A DNA stretch of 23,007 bases, taken from NCBI GenBank assembly GCA_964480565.1, contig CAYZSU010000034.1, positions 1-23,007 of the forward strand, written 5' to 3'. The notes under the pieces are model-generated. The model searched no databases and was not told the origin of the DNA. It saw only the letters and a program-made list of their open reading frames with translations. Origin of the DNA: CAYZSU01 sp964480565 (lineage in GTDB: Bacteria; UBA10199; 2-02-FULL-44-16; JAAZCA01). Both the position numbers and the translations under genes were made by a program. Of this stretch, positions 1 through 8,235 are shown one piece after another; position 1 is the stretch's first letter, and each line of letters opens with the position of its first letter.

Positions 1-2
1 TG

Positions 3-98
3 GACCATCGGATCACGTCCGATGGTGACAGTCTTTGCGTGATATTGGTACAAAATGCGCTGAATAGTGACCATTTTTTTAGAAAATACGACTTATGA
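3..98 (+). CDS. Possible C-terminal end of a gene entering from the left edge
   Basis: One plus-strand frame is open from the window edge to a TGA at 96-98 and would end in ...ALNSDHFFRKYDL. It would overlap the SNF2 gene tail-to-tail by a few bases, the same arrangement seen at 10666-10679. Only about 31 codons are visible, with no recognisable domain, so this is a plausible but weak call. The perfect 9-bp inverted repeat at 4-26 would lie inside it. Confidence 0.3.
   Translation, partial: DHRITSDGDSLCVILVQNALNSDHFFRKYDL
4..26. repeat. Perfect 9-bp inverted repeat, 5-base loop
   Basis: ACCATCGGA (4-12) and TCCGATGGT (18-26) pair perfectly around TCACG. It lies about 70 bases past the stop of the minus-strand SNF2 gene but has no adjacent T-run, so it is not a typical intrinsic terminator. 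It could instead be a chance hairpin inside a coding end. Confidence 0.5.
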
Positions 99-3000
99 AA
101 ACAAGTTTAAAATATCATTCTTTGTCATGGATTTATAAAAAGAACTCTCCGTTGTAATAATATTATCCACTAATACTTTTTTCCGCTGTTGCAATGCCAA
201 TATTTTTTCTTCAATGGAATCTTTTACAATCATCTTATAGGCAATGACATTGCGTTTTTGCCCAATGCGATGCGTTCGGTCGATGGCTTGACTTTCAGCT
301 GCTGGATTCCACCACGGATCAAATAAAATTACATAGTCCGCTGCGGTCAGATTGATGCCGACCCCACCCGCTTTTAAGCTCAATAAAAATACTTTTACAT
401 TATTATCCTTTTGAAATCGATTAATTTCCGATTTGCGCTTCACCGCTGGAATGGATCCATCAATATATGCATATGGAAGTTGTTGTGCATTAAGATGTGT
501 CCCAATAATCTTCAATGTCTCTACAAACTGTGAAAAAATAACAATCTTATGATCTTCTTCTAAGATTTCATCAATGGTATCTTTTAATAAATCAAATTTA
601 CTCGATTCAATCGCTGTATATTTATTACTCACCAATTGTGGAAACAAAACCATTTGTCGCAACTTTGTTAATGCCGCAAAAATCTCAATGGAAGATTTAT
701 TCTTACCATCGGCATCCATTTTCCCTGCCAATTGATTACGATAATACTCCTTTAACTCCGTATATGCCGTCATCTGCGACTCATTCATCTCTGAGAACAA
801 GGTAACCTCTGATTTTTCAGGTAAATCAGTGGCAACATCTTCTTTTTTTCGTCGTAAAATAAATGGAAAAATTGTTTTTTTAAGCTGTAAAGTAGCCTGC
901 TCATCTTTATTTTTTTCAATAGGAATCACATAGCGCTTTTTAAATTCTGATCGCGTTCCCAATAAACCTGGATTTAAAAAATCCATTTGCGACCACAATT
1001 CCATGGTATTATTTTCTATTGGCGTACCAGTTAAAGACAAACGATGCTGTGATTGCAATGCGCGAATTGCTTTATGTGTCTGCGAGGCTGAATTTTTGAT
1101 ATTTTGCGCTTCATCCAAAATTACATAGTCATAGTTCATTTGGTTAAAGAACTCTATATTGATGCGTAGCAAGTGATAACCCACAATAATAATATCATAC
1201 TTTTTTAATGTTTCGATATTTTGTGTTCGGTTATTGCCTAAATAAAGCAAATGTTTAAGCTTTGGCGAAAATGTATGTATTTCATGTTCCCAATTGGCCA
1301 TGGTTGTCACTGGCACAATGATCAGCGATAGACCCAGTTGCTTGGATTCCTTTAATGACTGTAAAAAAGCCAACGTTTGAATGGTCTTACCCAACCCCAT
1401 ATCATCTGCCAAACAGCCATTGAGTTTATATTGATGTAAAAAATGCAGCCAATTATATCCGGATTTCTGATATTTTCGCAATTTCCCTTTAAACCCCTTT
1501 GAATTAGGCACTGATTTAATCTTTTTAAAATCCTTTAGCTTATCCCCTATGCCCTTTAATGTTGCTATCTCATCCCTATTTGACAAGCTATCATATAACT
1601 CGTCAATAATATGAAAATTTGTCTTTGAAACTGCCAAACGTCCATTTTTCCCAAACCCTAAGGTTAATAATCGATCTAATGTCGCAATATCATTTGGATT
1701 AACAATGGTGTACGTATTACCTAACGATACCAATCCATGCTGAAACATACTTGTATCAATAGAAACAGGCGTCGTATTGCCCTGATTATCCTCATGCACC
1801 ACATCAATATCCAACCAATCGATTCGATCCTTTACTTTAAGCGTAATTTTACCATCCCGACTAATACGTTGCTTGCTTTTATGAATGCGAAGCTCAATAC
1901 CATAGTCAATCAGTTTGCGGCCATACTCTTTTAAAAACGTATATGTGTCCATATCCTTTGCTAGCAACATGTCAGTCTGCAACCATCTGCTATCATAGCG
2001 TACTTCCACTTCAAGCGCTTGAAGTGAATGAATAAAGGCATTGACCTTTCGTTCATAGTTTTTATTTCGTTTAATTCCAATATAGGCTTCTTCTGTTGAT
2101 TCAATAGAGCCAATAAAATCACCTTCCATTATTTTAGATATTTCTTTTCCCTGATAATCAAATAATAATTGGACTTCAATATCAGGCCCGTTCTTTTTCA
2201 GCTCCAACAAAACCTTCGGTACAGGAGAAATAACATGGACGGGTTTTCTATCAAAACTGATAGAGATCCCTTTATATTTTTTCTTGCTAAAATGCGATTC
2301 TAATAAGTCAATATCCTCTAGCTTAAAATTAAATCGTAATTTCATCAGACTTTTTATAAAATAGGTTAAATTTTCATTAGTTTTGCAGAATAAAAACAAC
2401 CCTGATTGTGTAATAATAAAAGTGGATCCACCATTAATAACAAGCATATCACTGGATGTTAATGTATGCCTGTCACCATCATCCATTTCTATCATTAGAT
2501 TGGGCTGGTAAAGAATTTGATCATACTTAAATCGCAATGTAATGTGAAGATCGGCTCGGGCAAATGATCGATAGTGTAGCAATGTATAGTTGCTACCGCA
2601 TTTAACATAAACATTGTCCATTTTAAACTCCACCAAAGCATGAACAAACTGCCTCAGACCATTCTTATAACTATCACAGTCAAGTAATTGTTGGACAAAT
2701 TCTTTTTCCCTCTTGGTAATCGGTTCAGTCAAATGCTCTCGTTTAAATTTTGTAATGCGGCCTAAGCCACCATTGTTTTTTATATATTGAAGAGATAGTG
2801 AGAATTGTGGATAAAGAAATGGCTGATCCAAGGCATGGTAGATATCTCCCTCACTAATCACAAACACCAATCGGTATCGTTTTTTTTGTATTTTTGCAGG
2901 CTTAATTTCCATATAACCTGTAAATTGTTCAATCAGATGCATTGCATCAAAGGGCTCAATTGAAGAGGTTGACAATGCGAACACTTTTTTTCCCTTAAAA

Positions 3001-3296
3001 TAATCCTTATTCATCACAATGGGATTATCCTTAGAAGTTAATGAATCATAGTGAAAAAGTACTGCAGCAATATGCTCACATTCATCCATACCTGAACAAT
3101 CACACACTGCATGAACTGGAACCCCTTGTTTATTTAATGAAATTTTCACAAAACATTGTGATTGACTCAAATCTAATACATAGGCAAGAAGCATATCGTC
3201 TAACTGTTGAAAGTTACTCACATTACCATTATCAAAATACCACTGACCCTGCTTTAAGATCATTGAATCTGTAATATAACTATCCGCATAACCCAT
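93..3296 (-). CDS. SWIM zinc-finger SNF2-family ATPase/helicase
   Basis: A 1067-residue Swi2/Snf2 superfamily 2 ATPase, expected to translocate on double-stranded DNA and remodel protein-DNA complexes. A SWIM-type zinc site lies near the N-terminus (C65-x-C67...C73-x-H75). It is followed by a long middle region without obvious motifs and then the C-terminal motor. In the motor, Walker A is GLGKT at 634-638, the DEAQ box is at 728-731, SLTGTPIENN forms motif III, and motif VI is RTHRIGQ at 1007-1013. All motor motifs look intact. Bacterial SWIM-SNF2 proteins of about 1000-1100 residues are common and mostly uncharacterised. The gene lies 69 bp after the DUF2203 gene on the same strand and may be the last gene of a dcd-DUF2203-SNF2 unit. 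AGGTGA precedes the chosen ATG. The substrate cannot be told from the sequence. Confidence 0.95.
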   Translation of the reverse strand: MGYADSYITDSMILKQGQWYFDNGNVSNFQQLDDMLLAYVLDLSQSQCFVKISLNKQGVPVHAVCDCSGMDECEHIAAVLFHYDSLTSKDNPIVMNKDYFKGKKVFALSTSSIEPFDAMHLIEQFTGYMEIKPAKIQKKRYRLVFVISEGDIYHALDQPFLYPQFSLSLQYIKNNGGLGRITKFKREHLTEPITKREKEFVQQLLDCDSYKNGLRQFVHALVEFKMDNVYVKCGSNYTLLHYRSFARADLHITLRFKYDQILYQPNLMIEMDDGDRHTLTSSDMLVINGGSTFIITQSGLFLFCKTNENLTYFIKSLMKLRFNFKLEDIDLLESHFSKKKYKGISISFDRKPVHVISPVPKVLLELKKNGPDIEVQLLFDYQGKEISKIMEGDFIGSIESTEEAYIGIKRNKNYERKVNAFIHSLQALEVEVRYDSRWLQTDMLLAKDMDTYTFLKEYGRKLIDYGIELRIHKSKQRISRDGKITLKVKDRIDWLDIDVVHEDNQGNTTPVSIDTSMFQHGLVSLGNTYTIVNPNDIATLDRLLTLGFGKNGRLAVSKTNFHIIDELYDSLSNRDEIATLKGIGDKLKDFKKIKSVPNSKGFKGKLRKYQKSGYNWLHFLHQYKLNGCLADDMGLGKTIQTLAFLQSLKESKQLGLSLIIVPVTTMANWEHEIHTFSPKLKHLLYLGNNRTQNIETLKKYDIIIVGYHLLRINIEFFNQMNYDYVILDEAQNIKNSASQTHKAIRALQSQHRLSLTGTPIENNTMELWSQMDFLNPGLLGTRSEFKKRYVIPIEKNKDEQATLQLKKTIFPFILRRKKEDVATDLPEKSEVTLFSEMNESQMTAYTELKEYYRNQLAGKMDADGKNKSSIEIFAALTKLRQMVLFPQLVSNKYTAIESSKFDLLKDTIDEILEEDHKIVIFSQFVETLKIIGTHLNAQQLPYAYIDGSIPAVKRKSEINRFQKDNNVKVFLLSLKAGGVGINLTAADYVILFDPWWNPAAESQAIDRTHRIGQKRNVIAYKMIVKDSIEEKILALQQRKKVLVDNIITTESSFYKSMTKNDILNLFS

Positions 3297-3365
3297 AATT
3301 CACCTATTTTTAACATTCCCAAAATATAAGAATTTCTCTCAAAATACTCAATTTCAAGGAAAATC

Positions 3366-3836
3366 TTAATGGCATATGACTGTATTTGCTTGAGAGGAAT
3401 TATCATCCAATGGACGTCTGCTATCATGGGGCTCTGTGGGATAATGCCAAAAACTAATTTGCTGCTCGCCAAATTGCCAAGAAAGACACACTTCCTCCCC
3501 GTCCAACCAGGAATAAATTCGGACAATACATGAGTCCAGATCATCTAATTCCAAACCCAATACATAGAATTGATCAAGCAAGTCCTTATATTCAAATGAT
3601 AATTCCACAATTTCCTTTTTATAAGGCCCGTCCATTTCACTTGAATGATCGTCCTTTACAATCAAAAGACTCGCAAGGTCGATGGATTGTTCATTGGCAC
3701 GGATATAAATGGAATTAATCGACTGTTGAATATGGCATAGCTGGGAAAATAAATATTCCATACGCGGAATCAAATCATTGGCGTCATATAATGTATAGTA
3801 TTGTTTGGCATCAATAATTGGCGCATTGATCAACAT
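3366..3836 (-). CDS. DUF2203 family protein
   Basis: A 156-residue soluble protein with no signal peptide or membrane segment. The C-terminal half carries the DUF2203 pattern: a short strand, WLDGEEVCLSWQFGE, then ISFWHYP and a DSRRPL tail. This matches the family's D-G-x-x-V-x-L-x-W-x-x-G-E...WH signature. The N-terminal half is mostly helical. The function of the family is unknown. Its ATG shares one base with the TAA of the upstream dcd homologue (TAATG), so translation is probably coupled. The pairing may hint at nucleotide metabolism, but that is inference only. Confidence 0.85.
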   Translation of the reverse strand: MLINAPIIDAKQYYTLYDANDLIPRMEYLFSQLCHIQQSINSIYIRANEQSIDLASLLIVKDDHSSEMDGPYKKEIVELSFEYKDLLDQFYVLGLELDDLDSCIVRIYSWLDGEEVCLSWQFGEQQISFWHYPTEPHDSRRPLDDNSSQANTVICH

Positions 3837-4396
3837 TACCCATTCCCCTTTGATAATGTAATCGATGATTGTCCCTGATATTTACCCTTTTTATCCGCAT
3901 ATGATATGGCACACACATCCTCTGCTGCAATAAAAAGCAGCTGTGCAATACCTTCATTGGCGTAAATACGTGCAGGACATGAGTTCGCATTTGAAATTGC
4001 AATTGTAGCAAACCCTTCCCATTCTGGCTCAAATGGCGTTATATGAGAATAAATACCGCTTCTCGCATATGTGGATTTTCCAAAACAAATAGTCACCACA
4101 TCACGTGGAATTCGAAAATATTCAATAGTTCTGGCAATAACAAAACTATTGGCAGGAATATCGCAATAATCGTTCGTTAACGTCTGAAAGCTGGCAGGAT
4201 TGACATTTTTTGGATCAATCAGTGATATATTTTCATCTGGCTGAAAGATTTTAAATTCACGATCAATGCGAAAATCATACCCATACGACCCAACACCATA
4301 AGAAATACCCTCTCGAATCTGCTTATCAGCAAATGGCTCGATCATCCCATGTTCCAATGCCATATTCCGAATCCATCGATCATTTTTTACGCCCAT
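3836..4396 (-). CDS. dcd: dCTP deaminase family protein, catalytic Glu replaced by Ala
   Basis: A 186-residue member of the dUTPase/dCTP deaminase fold, a usual length for Dcd. Dcd converts dCTP to dUTP and ammonia, feeding dUTPase and thymidylate synthesis. Conserved features are GYDFRI near the N-terminus, FGKSTYARSG (S108 and R112 match E. coli S111 and R115), EPEWEG, and IYANEGIAQLLF. Family members normally read W-E-G-x-x-T-L-E-I-S-N, where the Glu seven residues after Trp is the catalytic base (E. coli E138). Here the stretch reads WEGFATIAISN, so that position is Ala133, encoded by GCA at 4000-3998. One base change (A to C) would explain it. Family membership is secure. Activity is doubtful unless another residue substitutes or this is a sequencing error. 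It overlaps the DUF2203 gene by one base. Confidence 0.92.
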   Translation of the reverse strand: MGVKNDRWIRNMALEHGMIEPFADKQIREGISYGVGSYGYDFRIDREFKIFQPDENISLIDPKNVNPASFQTLTNDYCDIPANSFVIARTIEYFRIPRDVVTICFGKSTYARSGIYSHITPFEPEWEGFATIAISNANSCPARIYANEGIAQLLFIAAEDVCAISYADKKGKYQGQSSITLSKGNG

Positions 4397-4427
4397 AGTT
4401 GATTTCCTCGCTAGTTAAAAAAACTGC

Positions 4428-4478
4428 ACAACCTATTTAAATGGGCATTTTTCATTCGCCCTTAATAGGCCCGGTTGT
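4428..4478. promoter_or_regulatory. Compound hairpin upstream of dcd
   Basis: ACAA+CCTATT (4428-4437) pairs with AATAGG (4464-4469) and TTGT (4475-4478), with a small bulge. GGGC (4443-4446) and GCCC (4458-4461) pair inside. It lies 32-82 bases upstream of the dcd start, in the gap after the histone terminator. It could be part of the dcd leader or a remnant of an intergenic repeat: AAATGGGCATTTTT recurs at about 19817. No known riboswitch is recognised. Confidence 0.4.
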
Positions 4479-4569
4479 AATGAAAATACCACCAGAGATC
4501 AAGCATTTGAATAACTATTATATTTTGTTATTTTTTAATAAGTTAAACGTTTTTTTTCATGCAAATAAT

Positions 4570-4614
4570 AAAAAAGCGCTACTACCCTGTTGAAGGATAA
4601 TAACGCTTTTTTTT
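4570..4614 (-). terminator. Intrinsic terminator after the histone-fold gene
   Basis: AAAAAAGCG (4570-4578) pairs with CGCTTTTTT (from 4604) around a loop of about 25 bases. Reading on the minus strand it lies 15 bases past the TAG of the histone-fold gene and ends in a T-run. Because both arms carry A/T tracts it could work in either direction. The long loop makes it less standard than most. Confidence 0.6.
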
Positions 4615-4628
4615 AAGCTCTTTAAAAT

Positions 4629-4808
4629 CTACACATCGCGGTCTTTAATTGTTTGGCGATTGTTTCCTTTAGCACGCTTTCCTGCTTTATCCAGTAATTC
4701 TCTGACAGCATCAGACAATACATCAACTGCAGATTCAGAGGTTTGAAATCCTTTTGACTTCATGTACTCTTTTACTTTGGATACCACTACTAATGTTTCT
4801 TTTGCCAT
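4629..4808 (-). CDS. Bacterial histone-fold protein (HBb-like singlet)
   Basis: A 59-residue basic protein with the layout of a minimal histone fold: alpha-1 at about 7-20 (VVSKVKEYMKSKG), a short loop with T-S, a long amphipathic alpha-2 at about 25-49 (SAVDVLSDAVRELLDKAGKR), then loop 2 and a very short alpha-3 (RQTIKDRDV). The R-x-T-I...R-D-V ending is the histone RT pair and RD clamp. The sequence resembles the Bdellovibrio bacteriovorus histone HBb (Bd0055), a dimer that binds and bends DNA and is of similar size. A strong ribosome site, AGGAGG at 4813-4818, sits four bases from the ATG, which suggests high expression. A hairpin terminator follows closely, so it is probably a single-gene transcript. 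There is no signal peptide, so it should act in the nucleoid. Family recognition is from motif reading, not a search. Confidence 0.82.
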   Translation of the reverse strand: MAKETLVVVSKVKEYMKSKGFQTSESAVDVLSDAVRELLDKAGKRAKGNNRQTIKDRDV

Positions 4809-4869
4809 TTTTCCTCCTTATTTTGTTTTTCTGTTTTTGAATATGCATAATCAAAAGTCAATTTATTTA

Positions 4870-4898
4870 TCCATATAATTACATATTTGAATGATCAA
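4870..4898 (-). promoter_or_regulatory. Candidate promoter for the histone-fold gene
   Basis: On the minus strand TTGATC and TATGGA are separated by 17 bases, about 60 bases before the ATG. The -35 match is fair and the -10 match is weak. The surrounding DNA is very AT-rich, so chance matches are likely. Confidence 0.3.
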
Positions 4899-4985
4899 GT
4901 ATCAACAAAGCTATTTAGGGGATGCCCTTTAACCCATATTCTATTTATTCTTAAACCATGCAATGGCCTTTTGCAGGTAGTCCCA

Positions 4986-6944
4986 CTATAAATCAATACG
5001 ACCCAACCGTGGCAATAATCGTGTACTCCGACCAAAGCACAAAATATCCAGCCGGTAAAGTGCACGTGTTGCCACAATATATAGCAAATTCTGAGCCGCT
5101 TGATCACCATAGGCATACTGATTTTCAGTTGGATTTAGAATTAATACATTATCAAACTCCAACCCTTTTACTTGCCGACTATCTGTAATCGTAATGCCTG
5201 GGCTAAATTCAAAATTATCCTCTGTTCCTAAGCGAATACCACCGATACGCTTATGCCACATAATTTCAGCCAATCGCTTTGCTTGTTTGGGATGCCGGCA
5301 AATAATCGCACTATGGGAATGAGGATGCTCATCAGTGCACTCTATTAGCCATTTTTGAATGATGTCTGGCTGAACTTCATACCCACTGCAGGCAATAAAC
5401 CGACAAGTGGGGCCATTTCGTTTGGCAATCCATCCATCCTGTGTTGTTTTTCGACCATACAACACATGCGATGCCACATCAATGACTTGTTGCGTGCTTC
5501 GATGTGATACAGTTAGCTCAATCGGTTGAAAACCGCATAACCCCGCATCATCTAAAAACTGTTTCCATCCGCCAAAGGACTTAGTCATATGCACTTTTTG
5601 CGCACCATCCCCTACCACAGTCACTGTTTTATCTTGATCCAATGCATTCAAAAGTGAACGTACTTCAATGGGCGACATATCTTGAACTTCGTCAATGACA
5701 ATATGATCACAGCAATGATGTGTGTTCATTATAGCAGACCGAATGGGGTAATATCCCTCACGTGCAAATATCAAGTTAAACAACACTGGCAAATCTAACG
5801 ATGACACAATGCCCAACTCCGACTGCTGCTTTAATTGCTCTGAAATCATACGCCAATGCAATGCATTGACCTCTGATTCAGACACAAAGGCTAAAAAGTG
5901 CATATAGTCCTGCACATAAGAGTTGGAGCCTCTATTAGCCCGGGATTGCACATAAGTATGAATTAAATCCATGCACACCCGCGAACTTTTAAACATTGCC
6001 ATTTCACGTTTATTGATTGAGTCGTCAATGGTCAACCCTGGGCATAGTGATGCCGCTAAATTCTGTGCCCACTCGTCAAATGTGGCAATGGTAACACCCT
6101 GAATACCCAACTCCGGCAATGTATTTTGCACATAGCGCTTCAATGCATTGCTATAGACAATAACCAAACATTTTTTTGGATTTAAACCTGCATTATCCTC
6201 ATGAACTAACCATGCCAGTCGATGAAGTGCGACAGTGGTTTTACCACTCCCTGCAATACCTTGTATAATGACAGGTAAAGTCGCATCATTGGTAATAAGA
6301 TCAAATTGCTCGGATGTAATTAATGATAAAATCGAAGGCAAATGACCGTCATGACCGCCAGACTTGGATGTTATATCATCGCGCGCTACAAATACCCAAC
6401 CCTGATCATTTTTTTGAATCACCCCTTCAGGTAATTCTATAGCCAATAGCGTATCACCCGATCCCTTATAACCTCGGCGTAATTGAATTGTGCCTGTACG
6501 CTCTCGTTTTTGTATTATCTCTGCAAATTCCTCATCCTGTTCATAATTATAATATAGCTGGCTAATGGGGGCTTTTCGCCAATCAACAATGCGCTGTTTG
6601 GGAAAGCTCATAGTACCCAGTAAAAACTCAACATCGCGATCATCCTCTTTAGTGATCACACGTGCAAAATAGGGCTGTTCAGATAAGCGTTCATAGTCTT
6701 GCCGCATATTGCGTCGCAATTTACTCAAGGAATGTGCAACCGCTTCATCGCTAGCCAAACTAACCTTTACTTCGTCATTTCTGGAATTAACTATTTCCGC
6801 AGTCAATGCACGCGCCTGCTCTGAATCCTGAGCTTCATTGCGTCGCGTACGAACAATTTCATCGTTAATGGCCGCATAAATACGCTTCCAGCGCGCTTCT
6901 TCATCCATGGCAATATCGTTAATTTTCTCAGGCGTTAATGTCAT
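4986..6944 (-). CDS. HelD-like superfamily 1 helicase/ATPase
   Basis: A 652-residue UvrD/Rep-type ATPase with the HelD-style N-terminus: a charged helical region at 1-90, then PYFARV and VDWRKAPISQLYY, matching the family's YFGR and IDWRAP motifs. Motor motifs are Walker A GIAGSGKTT (229-237), DEVQD (418-422), VVGDGAQ, LTVSHRST, a motif V-like QVKGLEFDNV and motif VI IVATRA near the C-terminus. All look intact. Firmicute and actinobacterial HelD proteins bind RNA polymerase and release stalled complexes. Gram-negative proteins of this shape, often shorter as here, are mostly untested and could instead work on DNA repair intermediates. The ATG at 6944 is preceded by a purine-rich AGAAGAGA. The gene lies upstream of the histone-fold gene on the same strand with a 177-bp gap. 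Confidence 0.88.
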   Translation of the reverse strand: MTLTPEKINDIAMDEEARWKRIYAAINDEIVRTRRNEAQDSEQARALTAEIVNSRNDEVKVSLASDEAVAHSLSKLRRNMRQDYERLSEQPYFARVITKEDDRDVEFLLGTMSFPKQRIVDWRKAPISQLYYNYEQDEEFAEIIQKRERTGTIQLRRGYKGSGDTLLAIELPEGVIQKNDQGWVFVARDDITSKSGGHDGHLPSILSLITSEQFDLITNDATLPVIIQGIAGSGKTTVALHRLAWLVHEDNAGLNPKKCLVIVYSNALKRYVQNTLPELGIQGVTIATFDEWAQNLAASLCPGLTIDDSINKREMAMFKSSRVCMDLIHTYVQSRANRGSNSYVQDYMHFLAFVSESEVNALHWRMISEQLKQQSELGIVSSLDLPVLFNLIFAREGYYPIRSAIMNTHHCCDHIVIDEVQDMSPIEVRSLLNALDQDKTVTVVGDGAQKVHMTKSFGGWKQFLDDAGLCGFQPIELTVSHRSTQQVIDVASHVLYGRKTTQDGWIAKRNGPTCRFIACSGYEVQPDIIQKWLIECTDEHPHSHSAIICRHPKQAKRLAEIMWHKRIGGIRLGTEDNFEFSPGITITDSRQVKGLEFDNVLILNPTENQYAYGDQAAQNLLYIVATRALYRLDILCFGRSTRLLPRLGRIDL

Positions 6945-6999
6945 AATCGCTATCTCTTCTCACATAATTTAAGAATAATATTGTGTACGAAAGCGCTGT

Positions 7000-7028
7000 T
7001 TCATAGCTACTTTGCGTGATCTTGACAA
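7000..7028 (-). promoter_or_regulatory. Candidate promoter for the HelD-like gene
   Basis: On the minus strand TTGTCA (-35, five of six) and TATGAA (-10, four of six) are separated by exactly 17 bases. Transcription would start about 50 bases before the ATG at 6944. Confidence 0.45.
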
Positions 7029-7113
7029 GCCAATTCGTCATTCAAATTATTTTTTTAAGAAATAAAACTGTTCGTAAAACTCCTACCTGCCGTATTATCT
7101 AGAAACTCCAGTT

Positions 7114-7256
7114 AAATTGCTATTTTGTGGGTAGTTTCTGTCTAACGATAACCCAGAGAGTATTAAAATATAGGCATGTTTTCTTTTGTGCCAGACATTG
7201 AGTCCGTACAACCCTGCCAATGCCTGGCACGAAAAACTACCCACTATTGACAATTT
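7114..7256. mobile_element. 143-bp nested inverted-repeat element (MITE-like)
   Basis: The 367-bp gap 6945-7311 holds this element and two promoters. Its arms are 7114-7137 and 7234-7256. They share AAATTG at the outer end and a perfect GTGGGTAGTTT/AAACTACCCAC at the inner end, with a few mismatches between. Inside is a second hairpin, GTGCCAGACATTG (7188-7200) with CAATGCCTGGCAC (7218-7230), 12 of 13 paired with a 17-base loop. It encodes no transposase. This architecture suits a miniature inverted-repeat element moved in trans, but no target duplication is evident. An alternative is a structured leader RNA for the ABC exporter genes. Confidence 0.5.
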
Positions 7257-7275
7257 CCAACAGACCTTATTGAAT
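7247..7275 (+). promoter_or_regulatory. Candidate promoter for the ABC exporter genes
   Basis: A perfect TTGACA (7247-7252) and TTGAAT (7270-7275, four of six) are separated by 17 bases, about 37 bases before the ATG at 7312. The -35 box lies inside the right arm of the inverted-repeat element, so the element may have supplied part of the promoter. Confidence 0.5.
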
Positions 7276-7311
7276 GTGGGCTCACTTCATTTTAAAAAAT
7301 CCAGGTAATAT

Positions 7312-8235
7312 ATGCGCGTCATACATGTAAGTAATTTAAAAAAAACATTTGCCTCCAAAGTAGCTGCAAATAATATTAGCTTTGACGTTAACAAGTCTAC
7401 CTGCGTAGGTCTTTTAGGCCCCAATGGGGCTGGAAAAACAACGGCACTATCCATGCTCACAGGTCAATGCAATAGAGACCTATCTGAACAGACCACTGTG
7501 GATATTTTTGGATTCGACCCAATCAATCATAGCGCTGCAATCAAATATATCACTGGCATTGTTCCTCAAGTGGATAATTTGGATAAAGAACTGACAGTCG
7601 AACAAAATTTGCATATATTCAGTACTTTTCATGGACTATCAAAAAAACAACGCCTTTTGCGTATCAGTGAATTATTGGATTTTTTTGATCTAACGGACAG
7701 ACGGCAATCCCCGATAAAATCACTATCTGGTGGCATGCGACGCCGTTTAATTATTGCAAGAGCCATGATCAACTCTCCCAAGCTACTGATCCTCGATGAA
7801 CCAACCACAGGCCTAGATCCACAAGTACGTCATTTAATTTGGGATCGTCTTCACCAGCTCAAACGGCAGCAGGTCACCATATTATTGACCACACATTATA
7901 TGGAAGAGGCCTATGAAATATGTGACAAAATTATTATCATGCATGAAGGCAAAATCATTCAAACGGGTGCGCCCCGTGAATTACTCCAAAAACAAGTGGA
8001 ACGATATGTAATCTCTGTAAGCCAAAGTAAATTGCTTCAAGATATACTACCGGACATCGATCAAACACAGCTTCGAATTGATATGACGCATGAGCACAGC
8101 CTGATATATTGTAATAATATTGAAATACTCCACTATATCACAGATCGATTGCCCGTAGGATATGCATATATTCGAGAAGCAAATTTAGAAGATTTATTTT
8201 TAAAAATCACAGGGCGGATGATCAATGACGACTAA
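7312..8235 (+). CDS. ABC-2 type exporter, ATP-binding subunit (NodI/DrrA-like)
   Basis: A 307-residue ABC ATPase that powers export through the permease encoded next. Walker A is GPNGAGKT (36-43), the Q-loop is in GIVPQ, the signature LSGGM is at 138-142, Walker B plus catalytic Glu is LLILDEP (158-164) and the switch His is H195. All are intact. The C-terminal 90 residues form the extension common in DrrA/NodI/CcmA-type subunits. AGGT precedes the ATG. It overlaps the permease gene by 11 bases, so they are certainly co-translated. The cargo (drug, glycan or lipid) cannot be read from the sequence, and no biosynthetic gene lies next to it to suggest one. Confidence 0.95.
   Translation: MRVIHVSNLKKTFASKVAANNISFDVNKSTCVGLLGPNGAGKTTALSMLTGQCNRDLSEQTTVDIFGFDPINHSAAIKYITGIVPQVDNLDKELTVEQNLHIFSTFHGLSKKQRLLRISELLDFFDLTDRRQSPIKSLSGGMRRRLIIARAMINSPKLLILDEPTTGLDPQVRHLIWDRLHQLKRQQVTILLTTHYMEEAYEICDKIIIMHEGKIIQTGAPRELLQKQVERYVISVSQSKLLQDILPDIDQTQLRIDMTHEHSLIYCNNIEILHYITDRLPVGYAYIREANLEDLFLKITGRMINDD

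Noticed and set aside
3811..4032. 73-codon minus-strand frame inside dcd
   Set aside because: It is in another frame of the dcd homologue, which has clear family motifs; no independent support.
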